A DNA stretch of 15,536 bases. Source: Nitratifractor sp. (GTDB taxonomy: Bacteria > Campylobacterota > Campylobacteria > Campylobacterales > Sulfurovaceae). The notes under the pieces are model-generated. The model was not told where the DNA came from. It did not search any database and saw only the letters and a program-made list of their open reading frames with translations. A program made the translations under genes and the position numbers. This document shows positions 6,970 through 14,414 of this stretch, piece by piece (position 1 is the first letter of the stretch; each line of letters starts with the position of its first letter). The stretch lies in NCBI GenBank assembly GCA_015485845.1, contig WFSU01000202.1:1-15536 (forward strand). Direction: 5' to 3'.

Positions 6970-8304
6970 CTGGAATTTTTCCCCAATCATAAACGCCAAT
7001 TCCAGCGATTGATTGGCATTGAGTCGTGGGTCACACTGGGTGTGATATCGACTACCAAGATCTTCATCGGAGATAGGGCTGGAGGTGCTGCCGGTGCATT
7101 CGGTGACGTCTTCGCCGGTCATCTCGAGGTGGATGCCCGCCGCGACGGTGCCTTCGGCTTCGTGAATAGCGAAAAACTGCTCCACTTCGGAGAGGATCTT
7201 CTCGAAGTCACGGGTCTTGAATCCGGTCGAACTTTTGGCAATATTGCCGTGCATCGGGTCGATCGTCCAGACGACCTGTTTGCCCGCATCCCGCACCGCT
7301 CGGAGAAGAGGTGGGAAGTGGGCGGCGATTTTGTCCGCACCCATTCGGACGATGAGGTTGAGCCTCCCCTCTTCATTGGTGGGGTTAAGGGCATCGATCA
7401 GTGCGAGGAGCTCTTCGGCTTCCATCGAGGAGCCTACTTTGCAGCCGATTGGGTTTTGGATGCCACGGAAATACTCAATGTGGGCGCCATCGAGATCGCG
7501 GGTACGATCCCCGATCCAGAGCATGTGTGCCGAGGTGTTATACCAATCATTCGTGATACTGTCAACCCGTGTCAATGCCTCCTCGTACGGCAGGAGCAAC
7601 GCTTCGTGAGAGGTGTAAACCGTCGTTTGACGCAGCTGGGGAGCATTGTCTGAATTGATCCCGGCAGCGGCGAGGAATTTCATGCTCTTGTCGATCTGAA
7701 AACTCAGCTGCTCGTAACGCTGTCCAAGGGGATGCCCCTTGATGAAGTCGAGGTTCCAGCGATGCACCTCATCCAGATTGGCCAGACCCCCTCGAGAAAA
7801 CGCCCGCAGGAGGTTCATCGTCGCTGCCGACTGGTTGTACGCCCGGATCATCCGCCGTGGGTCAGGCTCGCGTGCTGCCTCAGTAAAGCCGATGTCGTTG
7901 ATAATATCACCGCGATAGCTCGGGAGCTTGACACCGTCAATCTCTTCAAAATCACTCGAGCGGGGCTTGGCAAACTGTCCGGCCATTCGGCCGATTTTGA
8001 CCACCGGTTTACCGGCAGAATAGGTCATCACGACTGACATTTGGAGGATCAGCTTGAACATGTTTTTGATCACGTCGGCATTGAAAGCACCGAAACTTTC
8101 GGCACAGTCGCCCCCCTGAACGATAAACGCTTTTCCACGTCCAGCCTGGATCAAGTCATTTTTGAGGTTGCGGGCTTCCCCGGCGAAAATCAGCGGCGGG
8201 TAGCTCGCCAGTTCGGTTTCTACCTCCTTGACAAGTGCCATATCTTTATAAGTCGGCTGCTGTTTTATCGGAAAGTTTCTCCAACTATTTGGTGCCCAGT
8301 TCAT
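6967..8304 (-). CDS. 3-deoxy-D-arabino-heptulosonate-7-phosphate synthase, class II
   Basis: This 445-residue enzyme condenses phosphoenolpyruvate and erythrose 4-phosphate, the first step of the shikimate pathway. It is the plant/Mycobacterium-type class II enzyme, as shown by the MNWAPNSWRNFPIKQQP start, GGDCAES with metal ligand Cys67, RMAGQFAKPRS at 106-116, YTSHEALLLPYEEALTR, DPMHGN with His352, HLEMTGEDVTEC with Glu394, and CDPRLN with Asp425. Class II is the usual form in Campylobacterota. The symbol varies between species (aroF or aroG), so none is given. AAGGA lies about 7 bases before the ATG, and a TATAAT -10 lies just upstream. It is transcribed alone, opposite to the R-M operon, and its stop touches hairpin H4. 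Confidence 0.93.
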   Translation of the reverse strand: MNWAPNSWRNFPIKQQPTYKDMALVKEVETELASYPPLIFAGEARNLKNDLIQAGRGKAFIVQGGDCAESFGAFNADVIKNMFKLILQMSVVMTYSAGKPVVKIGRMAGQFAKPRSSDFEEIDGVKLPSYRGDIINDIGFTEAAREPDPRRMIRAYNQSAATMNLLRAFSRGGLANLDEVHRWNLDFIKGHPLGQRYEQLSFQIDKSMKFLAAAGINSDNAPQLRQTTVYTSHEALLLPYEEALTRVDSITNDWYNTSAHMLWIGDRTRDLDGAHIEYFRGIQNPIGCKVGSSMEAEELLALIDALNPTNEEGRLNLIVRMGADKIAAHFPPLLRAVRDAGKQVVWTIDPMHGNIAKSSTGFKTRDFEKILSEVEQFFAIHEAEGTVAAGIHLEMTGEDVTECTGSTSSPISDEDLGSRYHTQCDPRLNANQSLELAFMIGEKFQ

Positions 8305-8329
8305 ACGGTATCCTTCACAAATTTTTCGG

Positions 8330-8335
8330 ATTATA
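8330..8335 (-). promoter_or_regulatory. -10 box of the DAHP synthase gene
   Basis: On the minus strand this reads TATAAT, about 26 bases before the ATG, with no recognisable -35 box. The short leader contains AAGGA. No leader peptide or attenuator-like structure is apparent in this stretch. Confidence 0.5.
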
Positions 8336-8442
8336 GCGCAGTTTTGATGAGAATGCCCGACTTTTATCTTTTATCGTTTTTTAAGAAGAAATATGCGTTT
8401 TTCACATGGTGAATAAGGTGTGAACAACTCATATTAAATAAT

Positions 8443-8466
8443 GCAACCCGTGTTTCAGGGGTTTGC
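8443..8466 (-). terminator. Possible terminator downstream of ribF-cmoA
   Basis: GCAACCC at 8443-8449 pairs with GGGTTTGC at 8459-8466 with one bulged base. Read on the minus strand, the stem is followed by ATTATTTAAT, a weak U-rich tract. A second weaker stem, GTCAAAA/TTTTGAC at 8490-8512, overlaps the cmoA stop codon. Neither is a textbook terminator. The rest of 8305-8511 is AT-rich and holds no gene I can support. Confidence 0.35.
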
Positions 8467-8511
8467 TGAGATCGGGTGTCAATTACCTTGTCAAAACCAA
8501 ATTATTTTTGA

Positions 8512-9216
8512 CTACTTTCGGGCGACAAATGTCACAAAATTGGCCCACTGAAAAATCGTATGCACTTCTCTGAAACCGGCCGATCGACACATCTGAATAT
8601 TCTCATCGATGGTAAAAGGGATCAGGACATTTTCGAGCGCTTCCCGCTTCTGCGCGATCTCATAGTCGCTGTACCCCTGCGTCCGTTTGTAGTCGTAGTA
8701 CACATCGATCATCTGCTTGTCGAGGCGCTTCTCCCCGAAGACCACTTTTTCCGAAAAGATAAACCTCCCCCCCTCAGAGAGCTCCTGCGCGATCCGCTCC
8801 ACAAGCTCGGTACGCTGCATGGGACGGATAAACTGGAGGGTGTAGTTGGCCACCGCGACATCATATCCCCGGTAGTCATGGGTCAGGATGTCGGCCAGCT
8901 CCAGCGTCACCTCCGCGCCAAAGGCCTCCGCCTTGCGCCGCGCCCGCTCCACCATCGCCTCGGAATTGTCGATCCCGACCAGATGCAGATCGACCGGGGA
9001 TCGATGGGAAAGCTCCAGCAGAAACTTCGCCGTAGACGACCCCAGATCGATCACCCGCATCCCCGGCTCCGCTTCGGCGAGGATCACATCGATCACCAGC
9101 CGCCGCACTTCATCATAAAACGGCACCGATCGGCTCAGCATATCGTCGAATACCGACGCCACCGCTTCGTCAAACTCAAACTGCTTTTCAATCGGCCTGG
9201 TAAAAACTTTATCCAT
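8512..9216 (-). CDS. cmoA: Carboxy-S-adenosyl-L-methionine synthase
   Basis: This 234-residue enzyme makes carboxy-SAM from SAM and prephenate; CmoB then uses it to form 5-oxyacetic acid uridine at tRNA wobble position 34. The SAM-binding motif is VIDLGSS at 55-61, followed by the acidic residue Asp83 in GIDNSEAM. NYTLQFI at 124-130, FSEKVVF and QGYSDYEIAQKREALENVL are CmoA-specific landmarks. I chose the internal ATG at 9216, not the upstream in-frame one near 9282, because MDKVFTRPIEKQFEFDEAV matches the family start and the upstream part is ribF read in another frame. The gene starts within the last 8 bases of ribF, with AAAGGAA in ribF as ribosome binding site. Prephenate links it to the aromatic pathway. 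cmoB is not in the window. Confidence 0.87.
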   Translation of the reverse strand: MDKVFTRPIEKQFEFDEAVASVFDDMLSRSVPFYDEVRRLVIDVILAEAEPGMRVIDLGSSTAKFLLELSHRSPVDLHLVGIDNSEAMVERARRKAEAFGAEVTLELADILTHDYRGYDVAVANYTLQFIRPMQRTELVERIAQELSEGGRFIFSEKVVFGEKRLDKQMIDVYYDYKRTQGYSDYEIAQKREALENVLIPFTIDENIQMCRSAGFREVHTIFQWANFVTFVARK

Positions 9217-10021
9217 TGAGCATTTCCTTTGCCACAACAATATCAGCCTGTATCTGGCTCTTGAGCGCCGGGAGGGAATCAAACGCCCGGTTGTCCCGAA
9301 TCCGAGCGAAAAACTCGATAAACACCTGTCCCTTCACGGCTCCGATATCGTGACCAATCACATGGCTCTCCACCGCGAACGATCCGTCCGTACTCACCCG
9401 ATGCCCGAAAAAGCTCACACTCGGCAGCCACGCCTCTCCGATCCGTGTCCGGGTGGCGTAGACCCCTTCACGGGGGAGCTGATAGTCGCGGACACGGAGA
9501 TTGAGTGTCGGCACCAGCTCCCGCGCTCCGATCCCCTGCCCGGGGATCACATCCCCGTCGATCCGGTACGGACGTCCGAGCAGACGGTGCGCCGCTTCGA
9601 TCTCCCCTGATTGCAAATACTCACGGATGACCCGTGAATGCACCGAAACCCCCTCAAGTGTTACTTCCGGAACGATCACCACCTCACCGCCAAAGAGATC
9701 ACGCAAATGATCCGCATCCCCTTCACGTCCCTGTCCGAAGCCAAAGTCATACCCCACCACAATCCGCTTTAACGAGGGGAAATCCTCCTCCAACCGCGCC
9801 ACAAATGCCGCCGCACTCAACCCCCGAACCTGCTCAAGCAGGTAAAAAAACAATGGCCTGTCCGTGTACCACGACCGCTTGAAACCGGGCGTCAGGTACC
9901 CCTCTCCCCGCTCGATCACGGCAACGGCCTCTGCCTGAGAGATGAGGGCATGATGGGCGATATGGATCCCGTCAAACGATCCGATGGCGATGGAAGTGAT
10001 CGTGTTGGTGTAGGTGCTCAC
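9209..10021 (-). CDS. ribF: Bifunctional riboflavin kinase/FMN adenylyltransferase
   Basis: This 270-residue enzyme phosphorylates riboflavin to FMN and adenylates FMN to FAD. The N-terminal adenylyltransferase domain shows GSFDGIHIAHH at 14-24 (the HxGH motif reads HIAH, with Ala for Gly), VGYDFGFG at 89-96 and an SVHSRVIR element at 126-133 in place of the common SSTxIR. The kinase domain from about 150 has GRPYRIDGDVIPG and the PTxN motif at 171-174. It is shorter than the usual 300 or so residues, mainly in the adenylyltransferase part, as in other Campylobacterota. The start is GTG at 10021, with AAGAAGGA upstream at a slightly long spacing. It overlaps cmoA by 8 bases, so the two form an operon. 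Confidence 0.86.
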   Translation of the reverse strand: MSTYTNTITSIAIGSFDGIHIAHHALISQAEAVAVIERGEGYLTPGFKRSWYTDRPLFFYLLEQVRGLSAAAFVARLEEDFPSLKRIVVGYDFGFGQGREGDADHLRDLFGGEVVIVPEVTLEGVSVHSRVIREYLQSGEIEAAHRLLGRPYRIDGDVIPGQGIGARELVPTLNLRVRDYQLPREGVYATRTRIGEAWLPSVSFFGHRVSTDGSFAVESHVIGHDIGAVKGQVFIEFFARIRDNRAFDSLPALKSQIQADIVVAKEMLNG

Positions 10022-10111
10022 GTGGTACTTTTTCCTTCTTGAATCCTCTGAATAATGAATGAACAGAGCTATCGCATGAAACCGGCGATTTTTCAGATAT
10101 ATTTTGATGTG

Positions 10112-10117
10112 ATTATA
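10112..10117 (-). promoter_or_regulatory. Possible -10 box for ribF-cmoA
   Basis: On the minus strand this reads TATAAT in the context GGGTATAATC, about 90 bases before the ribF GTG. No clear -35 is present. The gap 10022-10258 is AT-rich and appears to hold divergent promoters and no gene. Confidence 0.4.
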
Positions 10118-10196
10118 CCCAAGAGGGGGTTAACGTGCTCCTTGTCTGCAATGTAATCATAGCTTGTCTCTTATTTTCAGTAAAAAACGTAAAATT

Positions 10197-10250
10197 GTTT
10201 CAAAAATGTGTACTCTTGAGTGAAACTCTGATATAATGGTCAGACGAGGA
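10197..10250 (+). promoter_or_regulatory. Promoter and possible operator of the glutamine synthetase-like operon
   Basis: TATAAT at 10232-10237 is a perfect -10 box and GAGGA at 10246-10250 is the ribosome binding site. No -35 consensus is visible at the right spacing, which suggests dependence on an activator or normal Campylobacterota -35 degeneracy. An inverted repeat GTTTCA (10197-10202) and TGAAAC (10221-10226) covers the -35 region, and ACTCTTGAGT at 10212-10221 is a further palindrome inside it. Confidence 0.5.
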
Positions 10251-10258
10251 TAGAGCCA

Positions 10259-11641
10259 ATGCAAACCAAACGAACAGCAAACGGAATCAGGACGATAGAG
10301 GATGCAATCGCTCTCGTGGAGGAGCGGGATATCCGACAGATCAAAGTCGCGGCGACCGACATCGACGGCGTGTTGCGCGGGAAATACATCAGCCGTAAGA
10401 AATTTATCTCGACCCTGAAGAACGGACTGGGATTCTGCGACGTGATCTTCGGCTGGGACAGCGCAGACGAACTCTACGGCCGGGACTCTATCACCGGCTG
10501 GAGAAGTGCCTTCCCCGATGCTGAAGGGCGCCTCGACGTGACCACCTGCCGGGAACTGCCACTGGAGGAGAACACGCTGCTCTTCCTGATGGATTTCGAG
10601 CAGAAAGCACCCCACCGGGACGTCTGCCCCCGCTCCCTCCTCAAACGGGTGATCCGACGGGGCGAAGCAATGGGGATCACGTTTCGGGCGGCGGCAGAGT
10701 TTGAGTTTTTTCTCTTCCGTGAAACCCCGCAGAGCGTACAGGAGAAAGGCTGGCGCGATCTCGAAAACTTCACACCGGGGATGTTCGGCTACTCGATGCT
10801 CCGCAACTCCGTCCATGCGGACTTTTACCACGCGCTGATGGATCTAAGCCGCCGGATGGACATGGAGATCGAGGGGATCCACACCGAGACCGGCCCGGGC
10901 GTGCTCGAAGTCGCCCTCGATCACGACGAGCTCCTCCGGGCAGCGGACAAAGCCGTCCTGTTCAAAACCTTCACCAAAGTCCTGGCACAGCACAACGGCC
11001 TGATGGCCACCTTCATGGCCAAATACTCCAACGACTACCCCGGACAGTCCGGCCACCTGCACATGTCGGCGTTTCGGGACGGGGAGCCGCTCTTTTACGA
11101 TGCTGACGCCCCCGATACCCTCTCCGAGACGATGCGCCACTTCATCGGCGGACAGCAGCGCCTGTTGCCCGAACTGCTCGCCATGATCGCCCCGACGACC
11201 AACGCCTACACCCGCCTCATCCCGGGCTTCTGGGCTCCGACACAGGCGACCTGGGGCGTGGACAACCGCACCTGCGCTCTCCGTGCCATCCCCGGCAGCC
11301 CTGCATCCCAGCGGGTCGAATACCGGGTGGCCGCTGCCGACATCAACCCCTACATCGCCCTCGCCGCAGCGATCGGCAGCGGCCTCTACGGGATCGAACA
11401 CGCGATCGAACCCACTGCACCCATTTCCGGCAACGCCTACGAAGTGGAACTGGCACCGGAATACGGCCTCCCACGTGATCTCCACGCGGCAGCACAGCGG
11501 CTGAAACATTCCGCCGCCGCCCGGGAACTCTTCGGCGATGTCTTCGTCGATCACTACGCCATGACCCGAGAACACGAAGCCGACGAAGAGCGCAAAGCGA
11601 TCACCGACTGGCAGCTGCGCCGGTATTTTGAAATCATCTAA
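10259..11641 (+). CDS. Glutamine synthetase-like ligase (gamma-glutamyl-amine synthetase type)
   Basis: This 460-residue ATP-dependent ligase has a glutamine synthetase fold. The N-terminal beta-grasp domain includes KVAATDIDGVLRGKYI. The catalytic domain has the metal ligands Glu147 and Glu149 in AAEFEFF, TGPGVLEVAL, the SGHLHMS element, and RLIPGFWAPTQATW with the following NRTCALRAIP active-site arginines. It differs from housekeeping GlnA and resembles PuuA/GlnT-type enzymes that join glutamate to an amine instead of ammonia. Its operon partners are an aldehyde and an alcohol dehydrogenase, pointing to an amino alcohol substrate such as ethanolamine; this is inference. The substrate could also be another amine. 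The ATG at 10259 follows a clear GAGGA. The next gene begins 13 bases after its stop. Confidence 0.8.
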   Translation: MQTKRTANGIRTIEDAIALVEERDIRQIKVAATDIDGVLRGKYISRKKFISTLKNGLGFCDVIFGWDSADELYGRDSITGWRSAFPDAEGRLDVTTCRELPLEENTLLFLMDFEQKAPHRDVCPRSLLKRVIRRGEAMGITFRAAAEFEFFLFRETPQSVQEKGWRDLENFTPGMFGYSMLRNSVHADFYHALMDLSRRMDMEIEGIHTETGPGVLEVALDHDELLRAADKAVLFKTFTKVLAQHNGLMATFMAKYSNDYPGQSGHLHMSAFRDGEPLFYDADAPDTLSETMRHFIGGQQRLLPELLAMIAPTTNAYTRLIPGFWAPTQATWGVDNRTCALRAIPGSPASQRVEYRVAAADINPYIALAAAIGSGLYGIEHAIEPTAPISGNAYEVELAPEYGLPRDLHAAAQRLKHSAAARELFGDVFVDHYAMTREHEADEERKAITDWQLRRYFEII

Positions 11642-11654
11642 GAGGAGAAAACTC

Positions 11655-13043
11655 ATGTCACGATTCCAAACCATCTCTCCGGTAGACGGCTCTGTCTACC
11701 TCGACAAATCTTACCACACCGCTGAGGAGGTCGAATCTGCACTGGTGCAGACCATCGAAGCGCAAAAAGCGTGGCAAGCCACCCCGCTCGAGGAGCGCAA
11801 GGCGGTCATCCGAACCTTTATCGATACGCTCGTCAGCCACAAGGAAGCCATCGCCGAAGAGATCTCCCGACAGATGGGGCGGCCACTCTCCCAGAGCGGG
11901 TTTGAGGTCGACGGGTTTCAGGAGCGTGCCGAGTACCTGCTCAGCATCGCCGAGGAGAGTCTCGCCCCCTACTGCCCGCCGGAGATGGAGGGATTCGAAC
12001 GCTGCATCGAAAAAGAGCCGCTCGGGATCATCGCCATCCTCAGCCCATGGAACTACCCCTTCCTCACTTCGGTCAACACCCTCGTCCCTGCCCTCCTCGC
12101 CGGCAACGCCGTGATCATGAAGCACTCCCTCCAGACCCCCCTCGTTGCCGAACGATACGCACAGGCTTTCGCAGCTGCCGGGTTGCCAAATGGGGTCTTT
12201 ACCGTCCTGCACATCGACCATCCCGAGACGGCCAAACTGCTCGGCGATCCCCGCATCGACGGGGTGTTTTTCACCGGATCGGTCGAGGGCGGGTTTGCTG
12301 TGCAGGAGGCGGTGGGCAACAAATTTGTCCCCTGCGGGCTAGAGCTCGGAGGCAAAGACCCCGCTTACGTCCGCGCCGATGCCAACCTCGACACCACGGT
12401 TCCCAACCTCGTCGACGGCTCCTTCTTCAATTCCGGGCAGTCGTGCTGCGGAATCGAACGCATCTACGTCCATGAATCGGTCTACGATGACTTTGTCGAG
12501 CGGTTCGTCGCCGAGACCAAACAGTACAAACTCGGCTCCCCGCTCGCAGCAAACACCACACTCGGTCCGATGGTCAAGACCGGTGCCAGCGATTTCGTCC
12601 GCCGTCAGATCCGTGAAGCGGTCGATGCCGGAGCGAAATCGCTCGTCGATGAATCCCTCTTCCCCGCATCTCAGGAGGGGACGCCCTATCTCGCGCCGCA
12701 CGTGCTGGTCGATGTGGATCACTCCATGTCGGTGATGCAGGAGGAGAGTTTCGGCCCCGTGGTGGGGATCATGAAGGTCTCCGACGACGAAGAGGCACTG
12801 ACCCTAATGAACGACAGCGAGTACGGCTTGACCGCCTCGATCTGGACGCGGGATCGGGATGCCGCCCGGGCGCTCTCTTCCCGGATCGAAACCGGCACGG
12901 TCTACATGAACCGCTGCGACTACCTCGACCCCGCACTCGCCTGGACCGGCGTCAAAAACACCGGCCGGGGTGTCTCGCTCTCCCCATTCGTCTACGACAG
13001 CGTCACCCGGCTCAAATCAATCCACTTCAGACTGGAGGAGTAA
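11655..13043 (+). CDS. NAD(P)-dependent aldehyde dehydrogenase
   Basis: This 462-residue enzyme oxidises an aldehyde to the acid. Family landmarks are in order: PWNYPFL with the catalytic Asn, AVIMKHSLQTP (cofactor lysine), FTGSVEGG (Rossmann loop), general base Glu230 in LELGGKDP, catalytic nucleophile Cys264 in NSGQSCC and EESFGPVVGI near the end. Overall it looks closest to the succinate-semialdehyde/gamma-glutamyl-aldehyde group. I chose the ATG at 11655, with AGAGGAG at 11641-11647, over an in-frame ATG at 11628 inside the upstream gene, because MSRFQTISPVDGSVY is the expected start. Context suggests it oxidises the gamma-glutamyl aldehyde formed by the alcohol dehydrogenase downstream. 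The actual substrate is not shown by the sequence. Confidence 0.88.
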   Translation: MSRFQTISPVDGSVYLDKSYHTAEEVESALVQTIEAQKAWQATPLEERKAVIRTFIDTLVSHKEAIAEEISRQMGRPLSQSGFEVDGFQERAEYLLSIAEESLAPYCPPEMEGFERCIEKEPLGIIAILSPWNYPFLTSVNTLVPALLAGNAVIMKHSLQTPLVAERYAQAFAAAGLPNGVFTVLHIDHPETAKLLGDPRIDGVFFTGSVEGGFAVQEAVGNKFVPCGLELGGKDPAYVRADANLDTTVPNLVDGSFFNSGQSCCGIERIYVHESVYDDFVERFVAETKQYKLGSPLAANTTLGPMVKTGASDFVRRQIREAVDAGAKSLVDESLFPASQEGTPYLAPHVLVDVDHSMSVMQEESFGPVVGIMKVSDDEEALTLMNDSEYGLTASIWTRDRDAARALSSRIETGTVYMNRCDYLDPALAWTGVKNTGRGVSLSPFVYDSVTRLKSIHFRLEE

Positions 13044-13047
13044 CCCC

Positions 13048-14214
13048 ATGAACCCCTTGCCCAACACCAATTGGAACTACCCCACGGCCGTCTGGTTCGG
13101 ACACGGACGCGTCGCAGACATCGTCACCGCCTGCGAACAGATGGGGATGACCCACCCCCTTATCGTCACCGACCAGGCGCTGGTACAGCTACCGATCATG
13201 GAGGATCTCCTCGCCCCGCTGCGGGAGCAGGGGATACCCCACAGCCTCTACAGCGACGTCCAGCCCAACCCCACGGGGGACAATGTCGCCGGAGGGGTGG
13301 CGGTCTACCGCGCCGAGGGGTGCGACGGCGTGATCGCATTTGGCGGCGGTTCGGCACTCGATGCGGGCAAGACCATCGCTTTCATGTCCGGCCAGACCCG
13401 TCCGCTCTGGGATTTTGAAGACATCGGGGACAACTGGACGCGTGCGGAGGCCGACGGGATCGCCGGGACAATCGCGATCCCCACCACGGCGGGTACCGGC
13501 TCCGAGGTGGGGCGGGCGACGGTCATCACCCACAGCGAAAACCACGCCAAGAAGATCATTTTCCATCCGGAGATGATGCCCCGCCTCGTGATCCTCGACC
13601 CCGATCTCACCTACGATCTCCCCCGCCACATCACGGCCTGGACGGGGATCGATGCGCTGGTACACGCGATCGAAGCGTATCTCGCGCCGGGCTTCCACCC
13701 GATGGCCGACGGTATCGCGATGGAAGCGATCCGGATGATCCGGACACACCTCCCCACAGCTTATACTCAGCCGCACGACCCCTATGCCCGATCGCAGATG
13801 CTCGTCGCCGCGATGATGGGGGCGACCGCCTTCCAGAAGGGTCTGGGCTCCGTCCATTCGCTGGCACACACACTCGGAGGGCTCTACGACATGCCCCACG
13901 GCCTGGCCAATTCGATCATCCTCCCCTACGCCCTCCGCCAGAACGCTCCGGCGATCGACGCACGGATGGAGACGCTCTGCTCCTTCCTCGGGATTCCCGA
14001 TCCTTCGACGGAGAGTTTCATCGCCTGGGTGCTGGAGCTGAGAGCATCCCTCGCGATCCCCCACACCCTGACCGAAGCCGACATCCCCTGCGAACGCACC
14101 CCTGAGATCGGCCAAATCGCCCACCAGGATCCCTCCACCGGCACCAACGCCCGCCCCATGACCCCCGAAGATTTCGAGGAACTTTTTGGGATGTGCTGCC
14201 GGGGGGAGATATGA
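13048..14214 (+). CDS. Iron-containing (group III) alcohol dehydrogenase
   Basis: This 388-residue protein belongs to the Fe-ADH family (FucO, AdhB, 4-hydroxybutyrate dehydrogenase relatives). The NAD-binding GGGSALD lies at 99-105, followed by PTTAGTGSE. The four metal ligands fit Asp202, His206, His270 and His284, with spacing almost identical to E. coli FucO. I chose the ATG at 13048, which lies 4 bases after the aldehyde dehydrogenase stop with GGAGGAG at 13034-13040, because MNPLPNTNWNYPTAVWFG is the natural start; the upstream in-frame part is shadow. In this operon it probably interconverts the alcohol and aldehyde forms of the glutamylated substrate. Direction in vivo is not known. 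Hairpin cluster B starts 10 bases after its stop. Confidence 0.9.
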   Translation: MNPLPNTNWNYPTAVWFGHGRVADIVTACEQMGMTHPLIVTDQALVQLPIMEDLLAPLREQGIPHSLYSDVQPNPTGDNVAGGVAVYRAEGCDGVIAFGGGSALDAGKTIAFMSGQTRPLWDFEDIGDNWTRAEADGIAGTIAIPTTAGTGSEVGRATVITHSENHAKKIIFHPEMMPRLVILDPDLTYDLPRHITAWTGIDALVHAIEAYLAPGFHPMADGIAMEAIRMIRTHLPTAYTQPHDPYARSQMLVAAMMGATAFQKGLGSVHSLAHTLGGLYDMPHGLANSIILPYALRQNAPAIDARMETLCSFLGIPDPSTESFIAWVLELRASLAIPHTLTEADIPCERTPEIGQIAHQDPSTGTNARPMTPEDFEELFGMCCRGEI

Positions 14215-14224
14215 TTTTTCTTCA

Positions 14225-14316
14225 GGGCAGATCCGCGTATCTGCCCGGGTGGCGCACGCCACCGTCAAGGGGCTGGGGTTTCAACCCCACAATGGAAGTG
14301 GAGACTTCAGTCCCAC
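14225..14316. repeat. Hairpin repeat cluster B
   Basis: Four hairpins lie in sequence after the alcohol dehydrogenase. B1 is GGGCAGAT/ATCTGCCC with loop CCGCGT (14225-14246). B2 is GGTGGC/GCCACC with loop GCAC (14248-14263). B3 is TGGGGTT-TC-AACCCCA (14274-14289). B4 is GTGGAGACT-TC-AGTCCCAC (14298-14316), with one bulged base. B1 resembles H4 of cluster A, B2 resembles H1, and B3 shares the GGGGCTGGG lead-in with H2. The stretch from 14238 to 14311 is repeated at 15131-15198. B4 begins with GTGG, as many REP elements do. The remaining bases to 14379 hold nothing I recognise. Confidence 0.75.
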
Positions 14317-14379
14317 CCCTCTACTTGTCTTGAGTGATTGGTGGTTTGTGACTGACCCTAAAATCCAAAGTGGGAGGGT

Positions 14380-14408
14380 TTGACATATGTTCACTTTTAT
14401 GTTAACAT
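14380..14408 (+). promoter_or_regulatory. Promoter of the HigBA-like operon, with palindromes
   Basis: TTGACA at 14380-14385 and TAACAT at 14403-14408 are separated by exactly 17 bases, the best promoter match in the window. The palindrome ACATATGT (14383-14390) overlaps the -35 and ATGTTAACAT (14399-14408) covers the -10. These are good candidates for antitoxin operators. The predicted start falls at or next to the toxin ATG at 14415. Confidence 0.65.
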
Positions 14409-14414
14409 GCTCAA

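Noticed and set aside
10844..11674. 276-codon minus-strand frame
   Set aside because: It is antisense to the glutamine synthetase-like gene, with no promoter or ribosome binding site and no known domain.
13189..14268. 359-codon open frame on the minus strand
   Set aside because: It lies wholly opposite the alcohol dehydrogenase, has no recognisable domain and is explained by the GC-rich codon bias of the real gene.
14186..14383. Short plus-strand frame through repeat cluster B
   Set aside because: It consists of translated hairpin repeats and the end of the alcohol dehydrogenase; no coding signal.
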